Part shown: piece after piece, positions 24,209 through 35,617 of the stretch
Numbering within the stretch: position 1 is the first letter of the stretch
Layout: each line of letters opens with the position of its first letter
Origin: Caprella mutica
Taxonomy: Eukaryota > Arthropoda > Malacostraca > Amphipoda > Caprellidae
NCBI GenBank assembly: GCA_947561585.1
Contig: CANNZV010002571.1
Location: 28,645 to 92,644, forward strand
Direction: 5' to 3'
Length of the DNA: 64,000 bases
Position numbers and translations under genes: made by a program
Notes under the pieces: model-generated
The model's input: only the letters and a program-made list of their open reading frames with translations
Databases searched by the model: none
What the model was told of the DNA's origin: nothing

Positions 24209-26857
24209 AGTTAAAACTGTTCAGTCTATATACTTTAGCTTTTTATTCTTTTTGTTTCTATTAAATATTTTATTTTGCTTATAGAAATTTAGCATTATAA
24301 ATTATATAGTTTATACCTCATTTCATTTTATTCTATTATTTATTTATTTAATTTATAAAATATTGCATAATTCTTAAACCCAATTATAATTATACTTTTT
24401 AGAAATTCAAATAAATTTATAAAATTATCTCATTTATTATAATATTTCATAAAATCTAACGTGTGCTGAATTGGATTTTTTTTTAAATAGTCAAGTACAG
24501 CGAAAGTGTATCTATTATGATGATTTTTTGACTGTTTACTAATATTAAATTTCCTTGAAGAAACTTTACTAATTGTAATACTTGTAGATATTTAAAAATA
24601 CAAACTATCCGATATTTCCCATGTCTAATTTCATTTATTTCAAACCTTCCCTACTAGGTACACTAAATGATAACTATGGTTCACATATAAAAGGTTCAAA
24701 ATTCCTCGTCTATACGTTTCTTCAATCCTTATCATTACCTACCTCTAACTCTACCTTTTCCTATTAATATTATAGTTCATAGTGTGAAATTTAGGCATTG
24801 AAAGTACTAGCATTTCTAACCATTCGTTTATCTAATTGATAGTCATGAATTTTGTTTCGGGTACTTTTATTTCTTGGGTTAGTATTATCCGGTGCAGAAC
24901 TAAAGATAAACTATTTAAATTGCCTAAAATTTGAAATGATTGGTCTGTGTTTAGTGTGAAATCGGTAAAGTAACATTTTTTTATTTAATCATACATCTAC
25001 TGAAATAGTTTCCGTGATACTATAGGTTATATTAATCTTATTTAGTACCTAGTTGGTGTAGTAAATTTATAATCGAATAGACAACCTAGAATTGCACCAT
25101 CAGGTTTAACTCAAATTATAAACTAAAATTACCGTCAATACAAATAAAAAGAGTGTTAATGATATTCCAGATGTTTTTCTCTATACATTTTTAATCCTTT
25201 CTAGTTTCTTCTTAATCATTCTTAAAAATATTAATATTTAACATCTTTCAAACTTAGTTATCTCAAAATATATAAAAAATGTAAACATACAATTAAGCTG
25301 TGATATCATAAAAATTTAGGATATAGAGGTGATATTTAATAAAAGAATTTTACTTAAATATTTTAAAGTTTACTAATTGGATGATGTGTATCTCTTTTTC
25401 GAACATTTTACAGAAATAAAGTAAAATAAACATATTTTCGTTATTCTGCTAATCACTTCGACCAACTACAACTAAATATATTTCGATGTACGTCTATTAA
25501 TATAAAATACATTTATTCACAAACTTTCATCTTCATAATAAATGATATTTAACCGTTGTTTGATATATCACATTACATAAATCTATCGGCGATTTAGTAT
25601 TAGTTCTGAGTTCTAACTAAACGATGTAAATAATTTAAATATGATTCCTAAATATCCTACCTACCAAGTCCATTAAGTTTCGCCACATTTGCGCCACAAT
25701 AGCTACATTAGCACCACAATGTAGGTAGTACGGCCTAACCTATTTTCCATGGGTATGAAATATGAAGACATCAGCCTGAGATATTTTGGTCGGAACTATC
25801 AATCTCCTTTTGTAAGCTAGGCCTACGATTGTCACTCAAAAACGGATAGGCCGCCAAGAAATAAAATATTAGCCCTGCTCGTTCAGAGAGAAATTGAATG
25901 CGGAGAGAGGGTATCTGGGATTTTTTTACTTGGATGAATATAAATTGAATGGATATGTTATGTAAACAAGAGGAAGAAAATGGAAATTGTATATCTGCTA
26001 AAATATTTAAATAATAACTTCTAGGTTAGTACATCGATACTTCAATTCTTATATAACGCCACCTTCTGCGCTATATAAGTCATTCCACACGAGTTGATTT
26101 AAATGTAAGTTTCTTTAATTGGAAATATAAATAAACAATTCATAAAATCTATGATACTTTATCTAGCTCTCTGCAGAAACTATATTTAAAACATTTGAAC
26201 TTGGAAGATAAAATACGAGGGTAAAAATAATGACCTGAACCAATATAGTAATTGAATTGTTTCGTATTTTTGGAATTCAGTAGAGACTTTCTCAATATGC
26301 GTTTCGTTCAAAAGTGATTTGTTTATTATTTTGCATTCCATGGAATTTCTTCGGGAGTTTGTATCTCAACTCGAAAATCTTTTCCTCAAAATAACTTTTG
26401 TAGATTTGTTTATTCAGACGAAATTCAAACTTTGCCTCGGAAAAATATGGAAGAAATTCAGTTTCTCTCGGCCGTTTAGAGTACTAGCAATGACAATAGA
26501 GAGTGACTTATTTCACTGATGGTACTACTGTTCACATCTGGCGTAAGATTTCATTCATATTTTCAGAGAAATATTAAATAAATTCTTCGTAACTTGGTAA
26601 AATGTTTCGCAACCATCTTTTGGCAGCCAAATTGTCTTGTTACCTTTACTTTTGTTAGATGTTTCTGCAGCAGTTGATGATTTTATTTAGGACATGAATG
26701 AGTTAAAACGCCTCTCACAGTTATAAATAAAATAAATGATAAGCCATTACAAAGAGACAGCGCCAACATGAAAACATTTGAATTCACACCCAAGCATTAA
26801 TTAATTAACAAAATCGTAATTTCCTTCATAGATATATTTAATATGCCAGTAAAATTA
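24209..26857. other. AT-rich gap
   Basis: No gene recognised. Notable items: family F repeat (24,524-24,600); TATATAAG at 26,072-26,079 preceded by GCCACCTTCTGCGC (26,058-26,071), which resembles a CTCF core complement; a 66-codon open frame at 26,319-26,519 without known relatives. Confidence 0.45.
24524..24600 (+). repeat. Dispersed repeat family F (copy 1)
   Basis: Shares TTTTTTGAC-GTTTACTAAT, AACTT-ACTAATTGTAAT and GTAGATATTTAAAA with 47,735-47,811 and 63,733-63,815. About 75 bp, class unknown. Confidence 0.7.
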
Positions 26858-27092
26858 CAGTAGAGCTTCTGTATAATGAAATACTGTAAAGTGAATATAT
26901 AGTGTCCTGAATAAGGAAGCAGCCTCTATAGTGAACAAATTTTCTATAGTCTGCCATGAACAGCTATCAGTTTTAGAAAACAGATGGCATTTTTATGGCA
27001 GACTAATGAAAATCTGTTCACTATACAGACTACTTCATTACTCAGGACACTACAATCACTATACAGGATATCACTATAGAGGAGTTCTACTG
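26858..27092. mobile_element. pogo-like MITE with TA duplication
   Basis: Starts CAGTAGAGCTTCTGTATAAT and ends ACTATAGAGGAGTTCTACTG, with TA on both sides (26,856-26,857, 27,093-27,094). A second inner inverted repeat pairs TTTTCTATAGTCTGCCATGA with TGGCAGACTAATGAAAATCT. Non-coding. Confidence 0.82.
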
Positions 27093-27094
27093 TA

Positions 27095-27911
27095 TGTATA
27101 TATTATATTATTCCCCTGCCCTATCTGAAAGCTCTGGCTGCAGATAGATAGCATCTATGCGCGTCCATTGTGCATAAGATGGATAGTTGCATTATTGCAA
27201 TGGGCAATCACGAAATGCACACTCTATATCACACTGATTAGATGGGAATACACTTTACCTGTGCTATCTGATGACGATATTACGTAGCTAGTTAGCGGAG
27301 CAGTGAAAGGAGTCTCTCACCTGCAGTATTTGCACTGTCACTTCTTACTTAACTTACGTATAGAAAAGATATTTTAAATGGAGTTCATTTAAGTAATTTT
27401 TTTTAATTTAATATTTTTTATTCACCGTTTTCCAAATTGTTTTCTTAAGTAACGTTTTTTAACTATTTATATTCTTTTATATAACAGTTTTTCGAACTGT
27501 TTTCTTAAGTAACGTTTTTTCGTAATAGCAGACAAGTTATTAAAGTCATTTTAATTATAATCCACAACCGTATTGATAAAAAAATATGTATATACATGTA
27601 TTATATCTACATTGAAAGTATTTCAAATTAGCCAAAAGGATCCAAATTAATTAAAACCATCACCTTCTAAATTAGCAACTCCATTTCATGTCACTTTCAT
27701 TTTCCTTTGTTTCTAAATTCGTGCATTTCGCCATTCACGAATTTTTCCTCGTTTGGTAATTTGGATTCTTATTTGGGGGAGAAAATGATCAGTGGGCTAT
27801 CTGCAGATTTCCTCTCTTTTGGTGTTTCGTCAATTATTTGAATGCTATAATGTACATGATTCGAAATTGAAACAAATTACGAATATAAAGTTATGCTAGG
27901 AAGATTTAATT
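27095..27911. other. Unique AT-rich DNA
   Basis: A near-duplicate GTTTTC-AA-TGTTTTCTTAAGTAACG recurs at 27,428 and 27,487. No gene. Confidence 0.5.
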
Positions 27912-28087
27912 GGGTAAATTCTGAGTTATCGGATGGTATCCAGGATACCTTTTACTAATTGGTATCCAGGATACCTTTTACTAATTGGTATCCATGATAC
28001 CTTCATGTAACTTGCATACTATTAAAATAACAAGTTTTTCTTATATAATCGAAAATATGGTACGGTCCTTTAACTCGAAACTTACCC
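27912..28087. mobile_element. Family A MITE with duplicated core
   Basis: Left GGGTAAATTCTGAGTTATCG, right ATATGGTACGGTCC to AACTTACCC. The core box TTGGTATCCAGGATACC is repeated about three times at a 26-bp step, an early stage of minisatellite growth inside a MITE. Confidence 0.85.
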
Positions 28088-28110
28088 TAGAAGTCTAAGT
28101 GTTGTCCCCT

Positions 28111-28138
28111 CTTAATCTTCTATGGCCCCACCATAACT
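28111..28138. mobile_element. Family B foldback, half copy
   Basis: TTAATCTTCTATGGCCCCAC with CATAA lies only ~24 bp past the family A element and just before a large array. Confidence 0.6.
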
Positions 28139-28185
28139 ATATCTCTGGGCTATGGAGAGGACATCTAACCCAATTATGGAAGATA

Positions 28186-28880
28186 TGGCCTCTATCACCT
28201 CTATCACCGCTATCACTTCCATCACCTCTATCACTTCCATCACTTCTATCACCTCTATCACCTCTATCACCTCTATCACTTCTATCACCTCTATCACCTC
28301 TATCACTTCTATCACTTCTATCACCTCTATCACCTCTATCACCTCTATCACCTCTATCACTTCTATCACCTCTATCACCTCTATCACTTCCATCACCTCT
28401 ATCACCTCTATCACTTCTATCACCTCTATCACTTCTATCACCTCTATCACTTCTATCACCTCTATCACCTCTATCACCTCTATCACCTCTATCACTTCTA
28501 TCACTTCTATCACCTCTATCACTTCCATCACCTCTATCACCTCTATCACTCCTATCACCTTTATCCCTTCTATCACCTTTATCCCTTCTATCACCTCTAT
28601 CACTTCTATCACCTCGATCACATCTATCATCTCTATCCCCTCTATCACCTCTATTACCTCTATCAGTTGTTGATTAAATTATCACTTCTATCACTTCTAT
28701 CACCTCTATCACTTCCATCACCTCTATCACCTCTATTACCTCTATCAGTTGTTGATTAAATTATCACATCTATCACCTCTATCACTTCTATCACCTCTAT
28801 CACCTCTATCACCTCTATCACTTCTATCACCTCTATCCCCTCTATCACTTCTATCAGTTGTTGATTAAATTATCACATTA
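28186..28880. repeat. 9-bp (CTATCACCT)n array with composite end
   Basis: About 50 perfect-phase units of TATCACCTC/TATCACTTC to 28,662. The last 220 bp form a longer repeat in which each run ends in TATCAGTTGTTGATTAAATT (28,660, 28,742 and 28,854). As 9 is a multiple of 3, three long ORFs (up to 192 codons) cross it on both strands; none is a gene. Confidence 0.97.
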
Positions 28881-29431
28881 GTTACCACTTTCATATTCAT
28901 TTGGCGGAATTAATTCTCCTAATCGAATTAGATGATATAACCTGTCAATAAAAATGTAAGATCATAGAAGATGTGCACATATCTTGTGACAATCAAATCA
29001 TATCATAGGAGATCTTCAAAGGGATTCTCACCCTAAAAATCATAGAGTGTGCAAGATTGGAAGCTTTGTAGAATGTTAATTCAATTTTCCAATTGAGCAG
29101 TTGGATTTTGATGTGTTTTGTTATATACGTATGTTTCTAAGGGAACATTAATTGAAAATATAATAAAAAATATTAATTGAATACTGTGTATATTTCTATT
29201 TCACGTACGTTCATACATATAATAGGAATTGTTAATATGAGTTTATGTATACTAGGATTTTTTATTTTTGTATTCAAGAAAACTGTGTATCTATTCTACC
29301 ATTTTTTATAAAGGACTTTCAAACCTTTCAAGTTTATTATTTTTTGCAACAAAAAATTTTTTCAACAAAGTATAAACTAATTCTTTATGAGCTTTATAAT
29401 TTCTTTTCATTTTGAAGAATCTCGACATAGA
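28881..29431. other. AT-rich, no gene seen
   Basis: Unique sequence. No array or recognisable exon. Confidence 0.5.
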
Positions 29432-29560
29432 TGGCAGCAATGTAGTTTGTTGAATTCGCTAGTTTGTTTTTCTACACACTTCATGATTGTTATCACAGAG
29501 AGGATAGGGGGGCGACACGCCTCCTTTTACTCATATTATCATTTATCAGTATTGAAGTAA
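29432..29560. mobile_element. MuDR/Foldback-type internal fragment
   Basis: AATGTAGTTTGTTGAATTCG, CTAGTTTGTTTTTCTACACA and CTTCATGATTGTTA followed by GGGGGGCGACACGCC match the internal box of the copies at 15.5, 43.2 and 50.95 kb. Both TIRs are missing. Confidence 0.65.
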
Positions 29561-29622
29561 TAAATGGAAAGTGTCACTGAAATAGGAAAATTCCGATATA
29601 TGTAAATAGGAAGTGTTTAGTA

Positions 29623-30021
29623 TAGTGGAACACTCCTCTATAGTAAACTTCACTTAGTTCACTATAGACAGTTTACTCTACTGTAGAGGATTTAAGATAT
29701 GAAGAGAAAACCGGCCTTTTCATAGCAGACTATAGAAAATATTTCCTTATTTTACATTACAGGGTTTTTCATTTCTCAGAACTCTAAAAATCATGATAGT
29801 TCACTACACATGACTTCATTATAGAGGAGATGTACTGGTAGAACTCCTCTTCCATGAAATATAACCAATCTATTATACATATAGGGTATATGGATTCACA
29901 GATAACTTACGAATATTTAAGGCAGACTAAACTAAATATTATAGAGGTTAGTTCGCTATACACGAGTCTACTACACAGGATGATTCACTATACAGGAATT
30001 CACTATAGAGGAGTTCCACTG
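29623..30021. mobile_element. pogo-like MITEs, composite
   Basis: Outer ends TAGTGGAACACTCCTCTATA and CACTATAGAGGAGTTCCACTG, with TA on both sides. Inner ends at about 29,833 and 29,838 (GAGGAGATGTACTGGTAGAACTCCTC, split by a few bases) show that two related elements abut or are nested. Confidence 0.7.
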
Positions 30022-30789
30022 TACAACAAACTAGGGGATACAAAAAATACATTACAATTTCATATGAAAAATCTATAATGTTTGAATATTTCCAATGGTA
30101 TAATTCATATTCTACTGAGATAGCGACTGAGAAGAAGAATTTAGCTTATTATACGTACATGCAGATTAAAAATTCCTATTAAATGAACGCGCGTACGTAA
30201 AGAATTCTATATTAGTGGAGTATAGGATATTAGTGGAGTATAGAAAAAAATATTGGATTGATATTGAAAAAAAACATCAATTTAGTGTGTAGAAAGAACA
30301 TTGTATGAATATTAATTGGAGTAACATTGATGAAAGTATCAACTACTTATTGTTTCGAAATCACTGTAACCATTTCTTCAATGTTGAATACACATGGATG
30401 GCATGTGGTATATCAATATAAATTACTCACTTTACATGTTTATGCAAGTGAATTAGAAATACATTGGAATGAAGAGATGAAAGCTCTATTCAAATTACAC
30501 CCGATAGCGTATACAGGTTAGGTCAATCAATTTCTTCATTCAAATTAGATATTTCGAATTAGAAATTCTCTTTGAAATCGTTACAGTCTCCAAGATTCTA
30601 GCATTTCCTCTTGTTATTATTTAGTATTTACGGACAGACAAGATGGTGTTTATTTGGATAGAATCTGCAGCCATGTAAACCCTTAAAATAATATCAGAAA
30701 TGAAGTGGAGGACTAACACGCTTCAATAATACATTCTATTGTTTATACCTAGTTTATTTAAGAGATAAAACACGTTGGAAATATATCAT
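30022..30789. other. Unique AT-rich DNA
   Basis: ORFs of about 64 codons only, none recognised. Confidence 0.5.
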
Positions 30790-30964
30790 TGGTGTTGTGA
30801 CAATACGCTTTTTAAAATTATAGATCTTGAAAATATCATAGAGGAAATGAAATGGTATCGAATACTCTATACCGCTGGTGTAGAACCATTCAATACTCTT
30901 TAATTCTCTCCGTCTATATTATTTTCAGGATCTATGATTTTAAAAGCATATCGTCACAACCCTA
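30790..30964. mobile_element. Family E foldback (copy 1)
   Basis: GTTGTGACAATACGC...AAATTATAGATCTTGAAAAT pairs with ATTTTCAGGATCTATGATTT and CATATCGTCACAACCCTA. Second copy at 50,208-50,353. Non-coding. Confidence 0.8.
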
Positions 30965-32536
30965 GATCATATCACTAATAGAGAAATGTAATTTTAAAAT
31001 GTAATACAAGATAAACAACTAAATTTCTAATTATCTCTGAACAGAAAAATCGAAAACTTACAGCAATGAACTCGTGAAAGAATCGAAAAATCGTGCAAAT
31101 ATTTACTTCTCTATAAACTGTGAAGCTCTTCAACATTCTACAGAAAAACCTTCATGATCATAATTATTAGATAAAGATACTCAGATTGAACCAATTACAC
31201 CAATTTCAGTGAACGATTTACCAATAGTAACTGTACAAACTTCATTCTGCCAACTTACGTTCTACAAATAATTCTGCGATAGAAGCAGGGCCGCCTGTAT
31301 TTCATTTTTGCGCAACATCCACTCATGCTGAAGGTACATTTGAAGCTAATCTCTAAATCTCATCGCTGATTATCAGTTTATCCATCATGAACTAACGCAC
31401 AGACGCAAAACCTCAAATTATCCGATAATTATTTCATGACTAATAATCATAGCATTGGTCAATTACCGTAGCTAACCCCTCTGACCCCAGGGCTCTAGCG
31501 GTGGAACTGGTTGTTTGGCTTTGAAATCAGTGCTGTTGCTATAGATAGTTCAAGCCTTTGGTTTGAGGTGTATGTGGTACAGTAGATGGTGGGGTGTTAA
31601 CGTACATATCACGAGCTTGTTAACGAACTGATATATTGAAAGAGTCTTTCATTAGCTTTAGATGCCTGAACAATTGTGGCGAAACCTCATTCTCAACTGT
31701 CTTCCTAAATTCTGTTTTATTCTCAGATATTCTTTGAAAAGGACTTCCTAATTTAGAAAGATAATTGCATGTGTATCTATATAGTGAAAAGAGGAAGAGG
31801 TAAGGAAAGGAGAGGAAGATGCAACTAAATTGTCTTTTTAAATGGCGATTACCAACTCAAATTTTTAAAACCTAAAATGATCGGTAGACAAATTGTTGTT
31901 AATATTCACATCTTTGCACGTATCCGTGATATGGCTTTGATTGTATCTAGGATACTGATAAAGAGGCTAATATTTCGATTAAATGATTAGAAATCACAAC
32001 AATCAGGGGAAATTATAACAAAGAGCTCCATAAAGTAGTTCCAAATCATAGCAAGCAAAGACTTTTCTTATTTCCCGAATAGAAATGGCTGGAAAAAAGG
32101 AATCATGCGCACAGGCGGTTATTTTCTGCATCACTGATGGAAGGTGGATAAAAAATGGATAAAACACAAGATGTTGGAATTCTCAGCATATCCAGATACT
32201 ATCGAGAAGATTGATAAGGTTGGTCAGCACGCAAATACGCAATGATACTTGCAGAGAAAGAGCTAAAACATCCATGTTTCTTTGACTGATTCTGATGCAT
32301 GTAACTTTGCAGTCGTGAATAACGACAAATGATATCTGCCGAGTTCAATAACTTTAACAATTTAAAGTGAGAATTTTAATAGTAGTTACTTACACGAAGA
32401 GAAAGGTAAAATGATGTACAATTTTCTTATAGTTAATAAATTTTAGTTAGTTGTAATTATACTTGATAAATTTATATAAAGGCAATAATTTATGTAAATT
32501 ATGTAAATGCAAAGAATCTATAAGTAATAAGGCAAC
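30965..32536. other. Unique DNA, no gene recognised
   Basis: GTATC sites at 31,920 and 31,943. Somewhat higher GC at 31,270-31,600 without a known exon. No arrays. Confidence 0.45.
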
Positions 32537-32692
32537 CCAGTATAGTGAACAAATTTTCTTTAGTCTGTCATAAATGGCCATCAGTTGTAGAAAACTAATT
32601 TCCATTTCATGGCAGACTAAAGAAATTTGTTCACTATTCGGGATGATTCTCTTACTCAGGATTCTAATCACTATAGAGGAGTTCTACTATAC
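32537..32692. mobile_element. pogo-like MITE, left end eroded
   Basis: AGTATAGTGAACAAATTTTC, TTTAGTCTGTCATAAATGGC and its complement ATGGCAGACTAAAGAAATTT, ending CACTATAGAGGAGTTCTACT. Same family and same inner inverted repeat as 26,858-27,092. Confidence 0.78.
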
Positions 32693-33282
32693 CTTGGATT
32701 TCAGGACCACAAATTTACAACCGTAACTCTGAAACCAAATTGCCATTTTTGGAATATTTACCTACTTTCTACTTTCATCAACACTCTAGTTTAGGCCTCG
32801 CTCGAGATGACAAGGAATTAGCTCCCATTCCAAGAATACGAAGCTGGCGAGACGAATCCCAGAAATGCGACTAATGAATAGTGTGCGATGGGTAGAGAGA
32901 TAGCGTACCTTTTATCTCCGGACGAGTAATGGTAACGATGCGTGCAACTAACGGCAAGCCTGACCGAAAAAACATTCGCTACAACTTGTTAACATCGGCT
33001 GCTGAATTATCTTAGTGAAATGGGAGAAGGGGGCGGGGCTTCGAAAACAGAAAATTAGGTATTTTGTAAAGAAGAAATTGATGCGTAATGCAATAGATTG
33101 TGAAAAAATAAAAAGAGGGGTAAATGGTGTATTTATTTAAGAAAATAGAAATTTTGGAGGAGTAAGAGATAAATTCAAATAAAGAAATTAGTTATGTAGA
33201 GAAGAATGAGAAAAAGATTGAAGAAATCTAATTATAGAAGGAATGCTAAACTGCAATTCTATACTCGGCTGTTATTATCACT
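32693..33282. promoter_or_regulatory. CpG-containing island with GC box
   Basis: 32,795-33,050 is richer in GC and CpG than its surroundings (CTCGCTCGAGATG, CTCCGGACGAGTAATGG, ACTAACGGCAAGCC). It ends with the Sp1-type box GGGGGCGGGGC at 33,029-33,039. No coding exon is identified. A host promoter or enhancer is possible. Confidence 0.35.
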
Positions 33283-33452
33283 GTTGACTAGTGTCTTGAC
33301 TAGTCTCTTGACTAGTCCCTTGTCTAGTCCCTTGTCTAGTCCCTTGACTAGTCCCTTGACTAGTACCTTGACTATTCCCTTGTCTAGTCCCTTGACTAGT
33401 CCCTTGACTAGTCCCTTGACCAGTCTCTTACCTAGTTACTCATTCCACTAGT
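33283..33452. repeat. 12-bp minisatellite
   Basis: About 13 units of TTGACTAGTCCC (variants TTGTCTAGTCCC), each with the SpeI-type palindrome ACTAGT. The in-phase ORF is an artefact. Confidence 0.95.
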
Positions 33453-33727
33453 CCACTGCTCTACATTTTTCCTAATGTTTTTTGTTTCCTACAGTGAGTT
33501 ATTGCTTCTCTCTTTGTTTTCCTTCACTAAATAATGAAGTGACAACAAACTCTGTGGAAAGAATTTGATGGGTGGAAAATATGGAGTTATTGGAATTAAC
33601 AATGCACTTTGTCCTTTACTCTGTCCTTTGCTCCTTTGCCGTACTTTGTCCTTTAGCTTGTCCTTTACTTCAGTTTGTACTTCACTGTACTATGTGCTTT
33701 ATCATACCATTATTTTTCATTAGTCTA
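33453..33727. other. Unique DNA with TGTCCTTT runs
   Basis: Irregular TTTGTCCTTTACTC/TTTGTCCTTTAGC words at 33,605-33,695. No gene. Confidence 0.5.
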
Positions 33728-33862
33728 GGGTAAGTTTCAAGTTATCGCACGGTTCCACATTTACGGTCACACATAAGAAAAAATAAATGAAATTATTATA
33801 TAACTTTCATTTAATAACTGTTATTTTATCCACTATACCTGCTGGTATCATGGATACCTTCT
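33728..33862. mobile_element. Family A MITE, left half
   Basis: After TA, GGGTAAGTTTCAAGTTATCG runs to the core (CTGCTGGTATCATGGATACC) and stops at the start of a 29-bp array. The right arm is gone. Confidence 0.78.
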
Positions 33863-33870
33863 TCTTTAGC

Positions 33871-34126
33871 TGACTGGTGGTTCAGTGTGGGGGTCAGAGT
33901 GACTAGTGGTTCAGTGTGGGGGTCAGAGTGACTAGTGGTTCAGTGTGGGGGTCAGAGTGACTTGTGGTTCAGTGTGGGGGTCAGAGTGGCTAGTGGTTCA
34001 GTGTGGGGGTCAGAGTGACTAGTGGTTCAGTGTGGGAGTCAGAGTGACTAGTGGTTCAATGTGGGGGTCAGAGTGACTAGTGGTTCAGTGTGGGGGTCAG
34101 AGTGACTAGTGGTTCAGTGTGGCGTC
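33871..34126. repeat. 29-bp minisatellite seeded at a MITE core
   Basis: Nearly 9 units of TGACTAGTGGTTCAGTGTGG plus GGGTCAGAG, G-rich on the plus strand. It begins within ~15 bp of the broken family A core. Confidence 0.95.
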
Positions 34127-34618
34127 TGATAATTAAATCTTCCCCAACATTTGTCCCATATCTTGTCAATAATCAAAGTTCCACAAACTAGAGTAGCAAA
34201 ATCACACGCACTACCCCCTCACATCAGCACATATATTGCACATCATTTTATCGTGTATTTACCCCATTTCTTGTCTCTTCTAACCATTCTTTTTATCAAT
34301 TCTGCATTGAGAATCGTGCTTAGGAATTAGTCTTATCATTTATAAGACTGAGGAACTTATACATACATCAAATTAAAAACAGATCTACTCCTATGAACCG
34401 GTTGTAGCAAAGAAACATCATTGCGGAACAAGGTACCCAGGGTATGGTGGGGCCATAGGAGATTGAGAACCATAAACTTCTATGTCCCCACCATATTTAT
34501 GTATGGGTACATCATGGGAAGGTATATATGATTTCTATTTTTATGAGTTACTATTTAATTGGTTGATTATTGGAGCTAATTGCATTAGTGACAAAATATT
34601 TAGAGGATCAATTACTGA
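34127..34618. other. Unique DNA with one family B foldback
   Basis: 34,442-34,497 is a compact family B copy (ATGGTGGGGCCATAGGAGAT / CTTCTATGTCCCCACCAT). The last bases before 34,619 (ATATTTAGAGGATCAATTAC) resemble the 33-bp unit seen at 51.2 kb. Confidence 0.6.
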
Positions 34619-35509
34619 CGTGACCGGAAAATTCGTCCGCGGAATATTCGTCCTCGGATAATTCGTCCACGGAAAATTCGTCCTCGGAAAATTTGTCCAT
34701 GGAAAATTCGTCCACGGAAAATTCATCCATTAAACACAAAATAATTAATTTAAATGAAACAAACTGTTATGATAAATGTTTTGACATAAAGTAGTTTAAT
34801 ATATGTAAGTGCATTGTTAATGTACTTCGCTGTATCCAACAAGTTTGTTGTACTGCACAATTCATGATTGATAGATATATAATAATTTCATTAAATAAAT
34901 TTAAGTTAGAAAGTTTTGGACCTTAGAGTTCTTAACACCTGAAGATGTTGTTGGCGTTAATGAAAATTTATACGAGAATGCCAATGAATTTTTTAACTAC
35001 TTTGAAGCTACGTACACTGGAACAAAACAGAGGAGACGAAACCAACGTGAAAACCCGTTATATCTTGTTGATTTTGGAATGGTGAGGTAATAGCATCCTA
35101 CTATTTGGAAATTAAATGAACTAATATAAAACTAGTATTGCAATACACTGCGAATGAAACAGAAATTTTTGACAAATATTGCCTATGTTTTGCATAACTG
35201 AAAAAGACCAGCTGTTCAATTTAAATATTTGATTAAGTTATTTTTTTAATATTTAATTATAAATAACATAATATATTAGCTACATAGAATAATTCTATCG
35301 ACAGTTTATAAAACTACAGAATATGTGTATTTTCATCTAACCAGATTTAATGCGACTGCAATTATCTCTTACATATTATATTGTCATCACTCAATGATGT
35401 CTTTCTTTCTATTCCCAATTCAAGAAAACGGACGATTTTTCAGTGGACGAATTTTCCGCGGACGAATTTTCCGTGGACGAATTTTCCGTGGACGAATTTT
35501 CCTAGCACC
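34619..35509. mobile_element. MuDR/Foldback element 1
   Basis: Both ends are tandem 15-bp units in inverted orientation: GGAAAATTCGTCCAC on the left (34,626-34,735) and GTGGACGAATTTTCC on the right (35,425-35,503). The outermost bases CGTGACCGGA and TCCTAGCACC fit the shared terminus GGTGNYNGGA of elements 2-4. The inside holds the family box TTTGTTGTACTGCACAATTC and a broken MULE transposase exon. The flanks, ATTACTGA / GTTACAGA, are a weak target duplication within a 33-bp repeat unit. Inverted repeats made of tandem units are the hallmark of Foldback elements of the MuDR/Foldback superfamily. Confidence 0.8.
34905..35090 (+). pseudogene. MULE-type transposase fragment
   Basis: An open stretch of about 60 codons with no start reads LEFLTPEDVV, then NEFFNYFEATYTGTKQRRRN and NPLYLVDFGM before a stop. 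From memory, MULE/FLYWCH-type transposases have a late region with 'LAF-P-EDV', 'YFE-TYIG', a basic run and a hydrophobic stretch ending in 'LWN'. Here TTTGGAATGGTGAGG would read FWN then a GTGAGG splice donor if one base were not missing, so the copy seems frameshifted just before a former intron. The catalytic region is absent. It lies inside Foldback element 1 and ties that element to the MuDR superfamily. It could belong to an autonomous relative that left this piece behind. Confidence 0.6.
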
Positions 35510-35510
35510 G

Positions 35511-35572
35511 TTACAGATAATCACCACATATTTGGAGGATAAGTTACTGCTAGATAATCACCACATATTAAA
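35511..35572. repeat. Two units of the 33-bp repeat, inverted
   Basis: GATAATCACCACATATTTGG occurs twice. It is the complement of the 33-bp unit arrayed at 50.78-51.43 kb and present at 49,061-49,122. Confidence 0.8.
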
Positions 35573-35617
35573 CTTAATTAGATTTGAATTTTTCAAAATA
35601 TATGAAGAGTAATTATG

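Noticed and set aside
28099..28677. Long ORFs (173-192 codons) on both strands with Leu-Ser-Pro, Ile-Thr-Ser and Val-Ile-Glu repeats
   Set aside because: They are the three open frames of a 9-bp tandem repeat; no non-repeat protein sequence flanks them.
34541..34726. Minus-strand ORF with a repeating NFPWT/NFPRT pattern
   Set aside because: It is the 15-bp tandem TIR of Foldback element 1.
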